A stretch of 64,000 nt of DNA, taken from Mycolicibacterium sp. CBMA 234. GTDB lineage: Bacteria > Actinomycetota > Actinomycetes > Mycobacteriales > Mycobacteriaceae. A program made the translations under genes and the position numbers. Under the pieces are notes generated by a model. That model was not told the DNA's origin. It saw only the letters and a program-made list of their open reading frames with translations, and made no database searches. Within the stretch, counting starts at the first letter, position 1. Every line of letters begins with the position of its first letter. Shown here in pieces: positions 49,400 to 57,923 of this stretch. Where the stretch lies: the NCBI RefSeq assembly GCF_009729415.1, contig NZ_MPKW01000020.1, forward strand, positions 1-64,000, given 5' to 3'.

Positions 49400-50022
49400 A
49401 ATCTTCATCTCAGAGCGTGATTGATAAGCCTGTGATCGACGACGAAGACATCGTCGAAGCCCAGTCCGACGGCGAAGACCAGCACGTAACAACAGATGCC
49501 GACGACGTCGAGCCGGCGGAGCCTGGAAAGGCTGATCGCGGCTCCAAGCTGATGCGCATCGTCGCCTACGTGGTCTTGCCGGCCCTCACGGTAATTCTCG
49601 CGGTCGGGGCGGGGTACCTGTGGTGGGCTCAGCGGAGTATTGCGACAGCGGCGGTGCGAGCCGAAACGGTCAAGGTCGCTACCGATACGACCGCCGCCAT
49701 GTTGTCGTACAAACCAGAGACCGTCGAACACGACATCGCAGCAGCGCGGGATCGGCTGACCGGGAAGTTCAAGGACTCCTACACCTCGCTCACGAACGAC
49801 GTGGTGATTCCCGGATCGAAGCAGAAGAAGATCACTGCGCTGGCGAATGTTCCTGCAGCCGCATCGGTTTCGGCCACCGACAGTCATGCGGTTGTGCTGG
49901 TCTTTGTGAATCAGAGCATCCTTATGGGCAACGACCCGCCCAGCAGCACTGCGTCCAGCGTCCGCGTCACCCTCGACAAGATCGACGGCCGCTGGATGAT
50001 TTCGGATTTCGAACCGGTGTGA
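49396..50022 (+). CDS. Mce-associated membrane protein (Mam-type), second of pair
   Basis: 208 aa from GTG 49396 (GTGA overlap). Acidic cytoplasmic tail (DDEDIVEAQSDGEDQHVTTD), helix LPALTVILAVGAGYLWWAQR, then the NTF2-like domain: TTAAMLSYKPETVEHDIAAA and RDRLTGKFKDSYTSLTNDVV, IPGSKQKKITALANVPAAAS. The SYKPETVE and LTGxFxxSY motifs are standard for Mam/orphaned-Mam proteins. Partner of the preceding gene. Followed by a strong hairpin at 50048. Confidence 0.9.
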   Translation: MKSSSQSVIDKPVIDDEDIVEAQSDGEDQHVTTDADDVEPAEPGKADRGSKLMRIVAYVVLPALTVILAVGAGYLWWAQRSIATAAVRAETVKVATDTTAAMLSYKPETVEHDIAAARDRLTGKFKDSYTSLTNDVVIPGSKQKKITALANVPAAASVSATDSHAVVLVFVNQSILMGNDPPSSTASSVRVTLDKIDGRWMISDFEPV

Positions 50023-50047
50023 TCAGGTGCTGATGACATCGTCGACC

Positions 50048-50077
50048 GCGAGGCGGGCCCAGCTGGGTCCGCCTCGC
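50048..50077 (+). terminator. 30-bp near-perfect palindrome after Mam pair
   Basis: GCGAGGCGG-g-CCCAG pairs with CTGGG-t-CCGCCTCGC; 14 of 15 positions pair. 26 bp after the Mam stop. GC-rich hairpin without strong T-tract. Confidence 0.6.
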
Positions 50078-50104
50078 AGCGTTGTTGGGGCTGAGCCCTT
50101 TTCG

Positions 50105-50163
50105 CCGAAACGGTATTCCAGCAGGGCTCTACTCGAACTTTCGCTGCGGGAATGCCGTTTCGG
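50105..50163. repeat. 15-bp inverted repeat of unknown role
   Basis: CCGAAACGGTATTCC at 50105-50119 and GGAATGCCGTTTCGG at 50149-50163 (14 of 15 pair), 29-nt spacer. Between a terminator and the next promoter; could be a second terminator, a regulator site or the footprint of a small mobile element. Confidence 0.5.
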
Positions 50164-50207
50164 TACTGAGGGTATTGCGCATTCGTAGTGCCAGACCCTA
50201 AGATTTT

Positions 50208-50245
50208 AGATATCACGAGTATCAAAAACGGTATGCGTGATGTCT
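50208..50245. promoter_or_regulatory. Inverted repeat upstream of family A gene
   Basis: AGATATCACG and CGTGATGTCT (9 of 10 pair) flank an AT-rich 18-nt centre, 93 bp before the start at 50338. Position suits an operator or promoter-overlapping site. Confidence 0.45.
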
Positions 50246-50337
50246 GACGTCGGCCGTCGAAGGCGGTGACGGCCGCTTCGGACTAGGAGGCCGGGAAGCG
50301 GTGCTGGCCCGGCAGTCCCCACGGAATAAGGAAATCC

Positions 50338-51078
50338 ATGTCTCGGAACGCATTCTCGTTGCAGAGCCAACGCGCCATCCTCTGGTGGGGCATCGGGTTG
50401 GCCATCGTCTATACCCTGGCTCTGATCTTTCTGCTCCAGATGGTTCCCACCAAGAATCCGGCTTGGAGTGCAGAGCAGGTCGCCGATTTCTATGCCCTGA
50501 ACCAGGGCAAGATCAAGTGGGGTGCCGTCATCGGCGGGTGGACCGGCGCGTTCATGATGCCGATCCTGGCGGTCGTTGCTTTCCAGATGGCCCGAGTCGA
50601 GGGTGGCTGGAAGATCTGGAGCTCGCTGTCGCTCGTCAGCGGCGCGGTCATGTCGCTGTTTCTGATGCTCCCGCCGATGTTCTGGGGTGTTGCGGCCTAC
50701 ACGGCCCCACGCAAGGACCCCGAGGTCACCACGCTCATGCACGAGTTGGCGACGCTGACGCTTACCACCACCGACCAGTACTACATCTTCATGTGGGTCG
50801 GGGTCACTGTCCTGGCGCTGCGACCCGCTACTCAGCTGGTCAAGCACAATCCCTTTCCGCGCTGGTGGGGCTATCTGTCGCTCTGGATCACGATCATGTT
50901 CGAGGCCGGCGCAGTCGCCTTCGTCCCCCGTAGCGGACCCTTCGCCTGGAACGGGCTGCTGGTCTTCTGGTCACCGTTGACGTTGTTCGGGGTGTGGATC
51001 ACTGTCCAGTGCTGGCTCATCTTCCGTTCGATCACCGCGCAACTGGCTGATCCGGACCCCGAGCCCGTGGTGCCCTGA
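50338..51078 (+). CDS. Polytopic membrane protein, family A (copy 3 of 4)
   Basis: 246 aa, six to seven helices. ATG 50338 with AAGGAAA upstream. Family A marks: LLQMVPTKNPAWSAEQVADF, IKWGAVIGGWTGAFMMPILA, FQMARVEGG, then HNPFPRWWGYLSLWITIMFE and RSGPFAWNGLLVFWSPLTLF. The most divergent copy at the N-terminus (VPTKNPAWSA where others have FWPPPSPNQSA). Followed 9 bp later by a broken acyl-CoA dehydrogenase gene in the same direction. Confidence 0.75.
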   Translation: MSRNAFSLQSQRAILWWGIGLAIVYTLALIFLLQMVPTKNPAWSAEQVADFYALNQGKIKWGAVIGGWTGAFMMPILAVVAFQMARVEGGWKIWSSLSLVSGAVMSLFLMLPPMFWGVAAYTAPRKDPEVTTLMHELATLTLTTTDQYYIFMWVGVTVLALRPATQLVKHNPFPRWWGYLSLWITIMFEAGAVAFVPRSGPFAWNGLLVFWSPLTLFGVWITVQCWLIFRSITAQLADPDPEPVVP

Positions 51079-51087
51079 GTGGGAACT

Positions 51088-52120
51088 ATGACCGCTGCTG
51101 CGCTGTCCGACATCGAGGAACGCGCTCTTCGCGATGCGGTCGCGGCGATCGTTGATGGCTTCGGGCCTGACTACTATCAGCGACAGGTCGACGACGGCGG
51201 CAACTGTGCTGAGCTATGGGATGCGTTGGGCACCAATGGCTTTCTTGGTGTGCACCTGCCCGAGTCTCGCGGGGGTGGGGCCGGGGTCTGACAGCACTCG
51301 CGGCCGTCGTGCAGGAAACGGCGAAGGCGGGCTGCCCGCTGCTGGCGATGCTCTTTTCCGCCGGCGTGACCGGCACGATCCTGGACCGCAGCGCGACCGA
51401 CGAACAGAAAGCGCGGTGGCTGCCAGGAGTGGCAGCCGGGCGCACTCGGTTGTCATTCGCGCTCACCGAACCAGACGCCGGGTCCAACGCACACCGGACG
51501 GCCACCTCGGCCGAACGGGATGGTGATCATTTCCGGCTCAGTGGCTGGAAGGTTTTCATCAGGGCATGGAGTCCGCCGATTGGGTGATGGTCGTCGCGAG
51601 CACCGGCGTCGACCACCGCACCGGGCGCGCCCGGATGTCGGTATTCATGGTGGACACGAACTCCGCCGGGCTGACGTGGAACCCTATTCGGACCGTGATG
51701 AATCAGCCCGACAGGTCACACGAAGTCGTCTTCGACGACGTGGAAGTGCCCGCCGCGAACCTCATCGGCGAGGAACATCGCGGTCTTACGTTGGCCTTCA
51801 GTGGCTTGAATGCCGAGCGCATTCTGACGAGTTCGATCCGCACCGGAATCGGTCGCTACGCGATTGACAAAGCCGTTCGGTATGCAAAAGACCGGCGGGT
51901 CTGGGATCTGCCGATCGGCGCCCATCAGGCCGTCGCTCATCCACTGGCCGCGGCGCACTTTCATCTGAACGCGGCCCAGTTGGTACCAGCACGCGCGTTC
52001 TGCAAACTGCGACCACGGGCGCATGCAGGCGTGAGATCGCGTATCGCAAATATCAGCGCATCATGGACTTCCTGGCTGGGCACTCCCTGCGCACGGCGAA
52101 AGCAGTTTCAGTGCAGCTGA
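51088..52120 (+). pseudogene. Acyl-CoA dehydrogenase gene broken by frameshifts
   Basis: Three successive frames together give one dehydrogenase. 51088-51291: LRDAVAAIVDGFGPDYYQRQ and GTNGFLGVHLPESRGGGAGV. About 51290-51560: LTALAAVVQETAKAGCPLLA, LSFALTEPDAGSNAHRTATS and DGDHFRLSGWKVFI. From 51566: SADWVMVVASTGVDHRTGRA, SHEVVFDDVEVPAANLIGEE and LNAERILTSSIRTGIGRYAI. The coding changes frame near 51285 and near 51560, and the last ~90 codons after HPLAAAHFHLNAAQL lose the family pattern, so the C-terminal catalytic part is gone too. Non-functional by inspection. Confidence 0.85.
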
Positions 52121-52469
52121 TTCCGTTGTTCGGCGGGCGCGCCGAGGCTTCGGTGTTCGCTGATCGCCAAGAGCGAGACGCCTCCCAGCGCGAGTGTTAA
52201 TATTCTGCCGGTGTCAATATTGCGCTCCGGTCGGCTGTCTTAAAATTCGGGACGGCACGCGGCGACATGGCACGTGCGCTCGGGGTACACCGCTGCCGGC
52301 CGCTAGGGGCGTGAATTCACTGGTGGTCGACCGTTTAGGGGCGCGGACGATATATTTTCCGTCGAAACCAATTCACGGACCGAAGGCATGCTTTCCGAAC
52401 CGTTTGTCTCTAAAATGATCATCCGGGGGCAAATGATCGACGTTGTCCGAGACAAAGCGGAGGAGTGGC
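52121..52469. other. Intergenic region before TetR with H1-like tail
   Basis: No supported gene. Near the right end, TTTGTCTC (52403-) and GAGACAAA (52449-) form a spaced inverted repeat around two ATGATC copies; this may include the regulator's own operator. Confidence 0.4.
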
Positions 52470-53243
52470 GTGGCTAACGGAGAATCGCAGGGGACCCGGC
52501 CTCGTGGCAGGCCCAGGCTGACGATTGACAACGAAGCGATTGCCGATGCGGTGGCAGAGCTCCTCGCTATCGGGGGATACGAGGCCGTCGGGGTCCCTGA
52601 AGTCGCCGAGCGACTGAACATTTCCAGGGCCACCTTGTATCGGACGGTGCCGACCAAATCGGATCTGCTTGGCATTCTCTTCGAGATTCGCACCCGTCAA
52701 CTGTCGAAGGAGTCCAAAGCTGCCGTGGCGGCTGCCACTGATTCGGCAGGCCAGCTGGCGGCCTTGATTCGGTTGCAGGCCGAGGCGGCCGTGACCATGC
52801 GGCGATACATGCCCGTGTTCTTCGGTGGGGGAGACCTGCCGGCGGACGTCTTTGAGCGGTGGCACTCGTGGAGCAAGCAATACGAGAATTTGTGGGTGAA
52901 GGTGGTTACCGCCAACATCCAAGATGGGAACATTGAGAAGGGCGATCCGCGGGTCACCGCCAGGCTCATCCTCGGCATGATGATCTGGGTGTCCCGGTGG
53001 TATCGGCCCGTCGAGAAGTCGACGCCAGAAGAGATCGCAGAGACGGCCATCAACTTGCTGGGTATCCGTATCACGTCTCCCGGTTTGGAGTCTGCTGAGG
53101 TTGATGCAGGCAATGGACCCGCAAAGACCGCTACGAAGAAGGCCCCGGTCAAGAAGGCTGCGGTCAAGAAGGCTCCTGCAAAAACTGCGCCGGCCAAGAA
53201 GGCTCCGGCAAAGAAAGTCCCCGCCAAGAAGACATCCAGATGA
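52470..53243 (+). CDS. TetR-family regulator with lysine/alanine-rich histone-H1-like tail
   Basis: About 257 aa. GTG 52470 with AGGAG 5 nt upstream; a TTG at 52443 would add nine residues. HTH: VGVPEVAERLNISRATLYRT then VPTKSDLLGILFEIRTRQLS. Ligand-binding region to about residue 215. The last ~38 residues are repeats of KKAPxKK type (KKAPVKKAAVKKAPAKTAPA), like the tails of mycobacterial HupB/Hlp and eukaryotic H1. Such tails bind DNA non-specifically; a TetR with one is unusual. Ends before a terminator at 53305. Confidence 0.88.
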   Translation: MANGESQGTRPRGRPRLTIDNEAIADAVAELLAIGGYEAVGVPEVAERLNISRATLYRTVPTKSDLLGILFEIRTRQLSKESKAAVAAATDSAGQLAALIRLQAEAAVTMRRYMPVFFGGGDLPADVFERWHSWSKQYENLWVKVVTANIQDGNIEKGDPRVTARLILGMMIWVSRWYRPVEKSTPEEIAETAINLLGIRITSPGLESAEVDAGNGPAKTATKKAPVKKAAVKKAPAKTAPAKKAPAKKVPAKKTSR

Positions 53244-53304
53244 TCCGACTGGGCGCCAACGCTTTCGGATAGCGGGCGCCCACCTACGTAGTGATACGCA
53301 CCGC

Positions 53305-53347
53305 CGGCCCTCGTCACGCGATCAATGAACTCGCGTGATGGGGGCCG
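53305..53347 (+). terminator. Hairpin terminator after TetR gene
   Basis: Arms 53305-53321 and 53331-53347 pair 15 of 17 bases with a 9-nt loop; followed by TGCTATTTC. About 60 bp after the TetR stop. Confidence 0.6.
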
Positions 53348-53629
53348 TGCTATTTCGCCGTTCTAGGCAACCCGGCAGCGGGCATGATGGCTTGGCTGCC
53401 GCCCTGCAGCCCGGTCCTGGGCTCGTGCAAATTCTAGGCGCGGACGTCTCGAAAATAATGAATTGACCTTACGTTGGCGGCTGATTGGCCGATGCGTGCA
53501 TCGCGATCCATAGCTAACTGACTGCTGGTTTCTTGTTGCGCGGCAAGCCCAGTCGAGGGAGTGTCTGAGGCTGTGCTTGGCACGCCAACCTGAAGCGGGC
53601 GATTGCGGCGGATCGCCGGAAGCCTTATA

Positions 53630-53651
53630 TTGAGACTCATAAGTTCAAAAA
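53630..53651. promoter_or_regulatory. Operator-like site shared with 36446-36470
   Basis: TTGAGACTCATAAGTTCAAAA, core TGAG-A-CTCA, matches TATGAGCCTCATA-GTTCCATAAA at 36446. 73 bp upstream of the monooxygenase start. Same regulator suspected. Confidence 0.5.
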
Positions 53652-53723
53652 GTCATGCGGCACCGCGTGGCCTCGCAGGACTCGCCGTCGGTTACCGCGT
53701 GGGTCTCAAGGTAGGAGGAATGG

Positions 53724-55676
53724 ATGGCGGACTCGATGCCGACGCCGGGAGCGAACTCGAACAGTTCGGTGGAGCAACTGGCGCACGCTTTGGAGGATGC
53801 CAACATCCCCACCCTGCTGATGGTGCTTCGCCACCTGACCGGCGACGCCAAGTGGACCAGCGCGCCCTACCGGCCCATGCGCGGAAAGCCGTTGGACGAC
53901 AACGACTCGGGTGGACTGTCGCCGGAGCTCCAGGAAGAGGTACGGGCGGCCGCGCTCGACGTCGTGCTGGCGTTCCGCGAAGGCCGCATCGACGCGGTCC
54001 CGCCGACTCCGGAGCAGGTCACCGAGATGCTGAGCTGTGCAATGGACGAAGACGTGCCCATCGAGTACGGCGCCTTACTGAGCGAAGAACTGGGTTTCCT
54101 GTCGCGGGACGTTCCGATTCCCGCCGAGGTGGTCAACGACGACTTCCGCGTCGCCATCATCGGTGCCGGGCTGTCAGGGCTGTGCATGGCGATCAAGCTG
54201 GCCGCCGCCGGCGTCGAGTTCGTCGTGCTGGAGAAGGACGATGACCTCGGTGGCACGTGGCTCGAGAACGTCTACCCCGGCTGTGGCGTGGACACTCCGG
54301 GGCACCTCTATTCGTTCTCCTTCGCGCCCAACCCTGAGCTGACGCGGTATTTCGCCAAGCGCAACGAGGTCCGGGCCTACCTGAATCTGCTGGCGGCCAC
54401 GTACGACCTCCGGCGCTACATCCGGTTCTCCACCGAGGTGCTGACCGCCCGTTATGACGACACGGATGCCAAGTGGCACGTCGACGTACGGGACGAGAAG
54501 GACGGCAACACAACTCTTTCCGCCAATGTGCTGATCACTGCGGTGGGCATGGTCAACCGGCCGTCGATCCCGCCCCTGCCTGGTCTGGACGAGTTCTCCG
54601 GTCCCGTCATGCATACCGCGGCGTGGGACCCGTCCGTCGACCTGACGGGCAAGCGGGTTGCGGTAATCGGCACGGGTGCCAGCTCCATGCAGTTGGTGCC
54701 GTCGATCGTCGACACCGCGGCAGAGGTAACTGTCTTCCAGCGTTCGAAGCAGTGGGCGGTGCCGCACCCCAACTACCACCGGGAGGTCGACGAATCCGTC
54801 CGGCTCGTGATGCGCGAAGTCCCGTTCTACGTGCAGTGGTACCGGCTGCGCGCGTTCTGGAACTTCAGTGACCGGCTGCACTCGTCGTTGCAGATCGACC
54901 CGAGCTGGCCGCACCCCGAGCGCTCGGTGAATGAGGTGAACGATCGGCATCGCGTTTTCCTCACCAAGTACATCGAGGAACAGCTGGGCGACCGCACCGA
55001 TCTGATCGAAGCATGCCTGCCCGAATACCCGCCGTACGGCAAGCGTCCGCTCCTGGACAACCGCTGGTTCACGACGATGTGCCGGGACGACGTCCACCTC
55101 GTCACCGATGCTGTGGACCACATCGAGGGCGACAAGGTGGTGACGCGCTCGGGAGATGCGACCACCGCTGACGTGATCGCGCTGGCTACCGGGTTCAAGG
55201 TGTTGCAGTTCTTGTGGCCCATGGAAATCATCGGCCGCTCCGGTCTGACGCTGCGGGAGCAGTGGGGTGTCGACGATGCCAAGGCCTATCTGGGCATCAC
55301 GGTGCCGGACTTCCCGAACTTCTTCATCCTCAACGGGCCCAACACGAATGCCGGCCACGGTGGCAGCGCCATCCACGCCACCGAGTTCCAGGTCCGCTAT
55401 GTCATGCAGGCGATTCGGCACCTGCTCCAGAGCGGTACTCCTGCGGTCGACGTCGACCGTGACGTCTTCCAGCAGTACAACGATGAACTGGATGAGGCCT
55501 TGTCGCACTGCATTTGGTCGCACGAGGGCATGACCACGTACTACCGCAACGGATTTGGTCGCATCGTGGTCAGCAGCCCATGGAAGTACGTCGACTACTG
55601 GGAGCGGACCCGTGAGTTCAAGCCCGCCGACTACCGCGACGCGCTGCCCGCTGAAGCCGCAGAGCTGATGGCGTAG
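53724..55676 (+). CDS. Baeyer-Villiger (class B flavin) monooxygenase
   Basis: 650 aa. ATG 53724 with TAGGAGG upstream. An N-terminal extension of ~140 residues (LLMVLRHLTGDAKWTSAPYR) precedes the FAD fold (RVAIIGAGLSGLCMAIKLAA, then GGTWLENVYPGCGVDTPGHL). The BVMO fingerprint FxGxxxHTxxW is present as FSGPVMHTAAWD, followed by the NADPH fold KRVAVIGTGASSMQLVPSIV. The extended N-terminus and overall length resemble 4-hydroxyacetophenone-monooxygenase-type enzymes. It inserts oxygen next to a ketone, giving an ester or lactone. Followed 6 bp later by a CrtI-like oxidoreductase, so the two probably act on one substrate. Confidence 0.93.
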   Translation: MADSMPTPGANSNSSVEQLAHALEDANIPTLLMVLRHLTGDAKWTSAPYRPMRGKPLDDNDSGGLSPELQEEVRAAALDVVLAFREGRIDAVPPTPEQVTEMLSCAMDEDVPIEYGALLSEELGFLSRDVPIPAEVVNDDFRVAIIGAGLSGLCMAIKLAAAGVEFVVLEKDDDLGGTWLENVYPGCGVDTPGHLYSFSFAPNPELTRYFAKRNEVRAYLNLLAATYDLRRYIRFSTEVLTARYDDTDAKWHVDVRDEKDGNTTLSANVLITAVGMVNRPSIPPLPGLDEFSGPVMHTAAWDPSVDLTGKRVAVIGTGASSMQLVPSIVDTAAEVTVFQRSKQWAVPHPNYHREVDESVRLVMREVPFYVQWYRLRAFWNFSDRLHSSLQIDPSWPHPERSVNEVNDRHRVFLTKYIEEQLGDRTDLIEACLPEYPPYGKRPLLDNRWFTTMCRDDVHLVTDAVDHIEGDKVVTRSGDATTADVIALATGFKVLQFLWPMEIIGRSGLTLREQWGVDDAKAYLGITVPDFPNFFILNGPNTNAGHGGSAIHATEFQVRYVMQAIRHLLQSGTPAVDVDRDVFQQYNDELDEALSHCIWSHEGMTTYYRNGFGRIVVSSPWKYVDYWERTREFKPADYRDALPAEAAELMA

Positions 55677-55682
55677 CCGACC

Positions 55683-57281
55683 GTGCCGACGACGCCTGAG
55701 CTCCGCGACAACTACGACTACATCGTGGTCGGCGGGGGACACAACGGTCTGAGCGCGGCGTGCACGCTGGCCGGCTCTGGCGCCTCGGTATTGGTGCTGG
55801 AGCAGCGACCCCATCTGGGTGGGCTCTCCAACAGCGGTCCGTTTGTGCCGGAAGCGCCCAACCACATTCTCAGCCTGGGCGCGATGGACGACATGTTCAT
55901 GTCGTGCACGACGTTCATCTCCGACCTGGACCTGGACCAGTACGGCTATCGCAGTGCTCCGGTTGAGGCTCCGTACGGCTGGATCGGTGAGGATGGGGCG
56001 ACGCTGCTGCTGTTTCACGATCTCGGCCGCACGTTGTCTGAGGTGCGGCGGTTTTCGGCAAAAGACGCGCGGACCTACGCCGATTTGCAGCCGGCACTGT
56101 CATGGATCTTCCATGCGCTGACCACGGTCATGCCGCACCATCCCGCTCAGCTGCCGAAAGCAGAACTGGGCAAGCTGATGCTCAAACTCGCGCCGAGTCG
56201 CGAGATTCGGCGTCAGCTGGGTCGGATCATGTCGCACAACCTGATCGACTTGATGGCCGACACGTTCGAGAGCGACCAGATGCGGTCGTTGGCCACCTAC
56301 TGGGGCAGCATGATCGGACCCATCGACTACGACGGCGGTGGCTTCTATTGCGTCGGCCTCGCCGCGGTACATCGCAAGCCCGGGGTGATCCGTCCGCGTG
56401 GCGGGATGGGCACGGTGATGACGGCGATGGCCGCGTACGCAACTGAACATGGCGCCCACATCCGCACCAGCGTGCCGGTGCAGCGTGTCGCGGTCAGGAA
56501 CAACCGGGCGACTGGCGTCGTACTCGGCGACGGCGCCGAGATTTGCGCTGCGCGAGGGGTTCTCGCTGCAGTGCCCCCACAATTGGCCTACGGCGGATTC
56601 CTTGAGGACGGGGTGCTCGACTCGGCAACCAAGGCCAAGGTGGCGGTGCTGCCTGCCAGCGGCAACAACTCGGCGACCTTCAAGATCGACATCGCGCTGT
56701 CCGGAAAAGTGACCTATCCCAAGGGGGCCGCGCAGCGCCGCAAGATCGATGACTTCGACATCCGCAAGACCGCGCTCATGACGGGAACGTTCGACGAGAA
56801 CATCCGTCAGTTGCAAGCCATCCGGGCGGGCGACAGCCTGCCGGAGCCACCGGTCTACATGGCGGTCTTGACGGCCAACGATTCAAGTTTGGCGCCCGAC
56901 GGCCAAGACGTCGTCTATCTGGCATCGAATGTGCCGGCCCAGCCTCGTGATGGGTGGGACAAGACGAAAGCCGCTATGTCGCAGTCGATCATGGCCTCAG
57001 TCAGCCGGCATCTGGACGGCTTCGACGCCGAGATCGGCCGGATCGAAACCAGCCCAGCTGATTTCGGTGAGCAGTTCGCGACGCCGAACGGCTCGTACTT
57101 CCACGTCGACATGACGCCGTTGCGGCTGGCGATGAACCGTCCGGCACCGGGGCTCGGCGGGTATCGCTCACCGGTGCAGGGCTACTTCCATGCCGGCGCG
57201 GGGTCGCACCCCGGCGGTGGCGTGAGTGGCTGGCCTGGCCGCCTCGCCGCCCAAACCGCGCTCGGCCGCTTCGGTAACTAG
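55683..57281 (+). CDS. Phytoene-desaturase-like (CrtI-type) FAD-dependent oxidoreductase, copy 3
   Basis: 532 aa from GTG 55683. FAD fold: YDYIVVGGGHNGLSAACTLA with VLVLEQRPHLGGLS; C-terminal GYRSPVQGYFHAGAGSHPGG then GVSGWPGRLAAQTALG. Central region IGPIDYDGGGFYCVGLAAVH. Compared with copies 1 and 2 the motif GYRTPVEGLF becomes GYRSPVQGYF. In an operon with the Baeyer-Villiger enzyme and convergent with the TetR gene at 57313. Reaction unknown; desaturation or alcohol oxidation of a long hydrophobic molecule is the family expectation. Confidence 0.88.
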   Translation: MPTTPELRDNYDYIVVGGGHNGLSAACTLAGSGASVLVLEQRPHLGGLSNSGPFVPEAPNHILSLGAMDDMFMSCTTFISDLDLDQYGYRSAPVEAPYGWIGEDGATLLLFHDLGRTLSEVRRFSAKDARTYADLQPALSWIFHALTTVMPHHPAQLPKAELGKLMLKLAPSREIRRQLGRIMSHNLIDLMADTFESDQMRSLATYWGSMIGPIDYDGGGFYCVGLAAVHRKPGVIRPRGGMGTVMTAMAAYATEHGAHIRTSVPVQRVAVRNNRATGVVLGDGAEICAARGVLAAVPPQLAYGGFLEDGVLDSATKAKVAVLPASGNNSATFKIDIALSGKVTYPKGAAQRRKIDDFDIRKTALMTGTFDENIRQLQAIRAGDSLPEPPVYMAVLTANDSSLAPDGQDVVYLASNVPAQPRDGWDKTKAAMSQSIMASVSRHLDGFDAEIGRIETSPADFGEQFATPNGSYFHVDMTPLRLAMNRPAPGLGGYRSPVQGYFHAGAGSHPGGGVSGWPGRLAAQTALGRFGN

Positions 57282-57312
57282 CGCAGGAGTTCCACCCGCT
57301 CGCGGTAAAGAG

Positions 57313-57918
57313 TCAGCTCTCAGTGAATACCGACGGCAGTGCGAACTTGCGGAGCTCGGTGCGGAGCGTCTCGGGCGTGGGGTCGTCGTGTAGCAGGGCG
57401 AAGGTAAGCACACCTTGCAGCCAGCGGCTGGCTTCCTCGATGGTGACGCCCGGTCTGAGCCGGCCCTCGGATTGGGCGCGCTCGAGGATGGGGCTCAGGC
57501 TGGCGTGGATCAGTGCCCCAACGGGGTGGGACTTACCGATCACCGCCTCGACGCGGTCGGCGGGCAGTGCGGTGGATAGGGCAGTCAGTTCCTGGTCGCT
57601 GCCGGCGAGTTCGATTGCCCTGGCAAGGAATTCGACGAGTGCTTCGTCAAGGTCGGGTTCGGTTTCGAGCTTCCATGAGTCGATCTGTTCCTGCAACTCT
57701 TCGCAGCACTGCACGATCGCCAGCTCAAGGAGCTGGTCACGGCTGGACACCGTGTAGTACAAGGTCTGTCGGACAACGCCCGCAGACCGTGCCACATCGG
57801 TCATCGTGGCGCGGTCGGGCCCGTACTGGGAGAAAGCCTTCCTGGCCGCCCGTACGAGGCTCGCGGTCGGTTCGTCCATGGTGCGAGGGTATGTGATCGG
57901 AGGATGGACGATAGTCAT
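57313..57918 (-). CDS. TetR-family regulator, last gene of its operon
   Basis: About 201 aa from ATG 57918; ATG 57879 is an alternative, and the frame is open far upstream but over another gene. HTH: AARKAFSQYGPDRATMTDVA then RSAGVVRQTLYYTVSSRDQL. It begins 5 bp after the family A gene stop, so it is cotranscribed with the oxidase-subunit/family A genes. It is the best candidate to bind the inverted repeat at 59634-59658 in front of that operon, giving autoregulation. Confidence 0.88.
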   Translation of the reverse strand: MTIVHPPITYPRTMDEPTASLVRAARKAFSQYGPDRATMTDVARSAGVVRQTLYYTVSSRDQLLELAIVQCCEELQEQIDSWKLETEPDLDEALVEFLARAIELAGSDQELTALSTALPADRVEAVIGKSHPVGALIHASLSPILERAQSEGRLRPGVTIEEASRWLQGVLTFALLHDDPTPETLRTELRKFALPSVFTES

Positions 57919-57923
57919 GCTGA

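Larger units (their letters stand above)
53244..53723. other. Intergenic region before the monooxygenase operon
   Basis: Apart from the terminator at 53305-53347 and the palindromic site at 53630-53651, no gene or repeat is recognisable. Likely contains the promoter of the 53724-57281 operon. Confidence 0.5.

Noticed and set aside
54174..56018. 614-codon minus-strand frame opposite the BVMO
   Set aside because: No recognisable domain, and it spans the end of one well-supported gene and the start of another.
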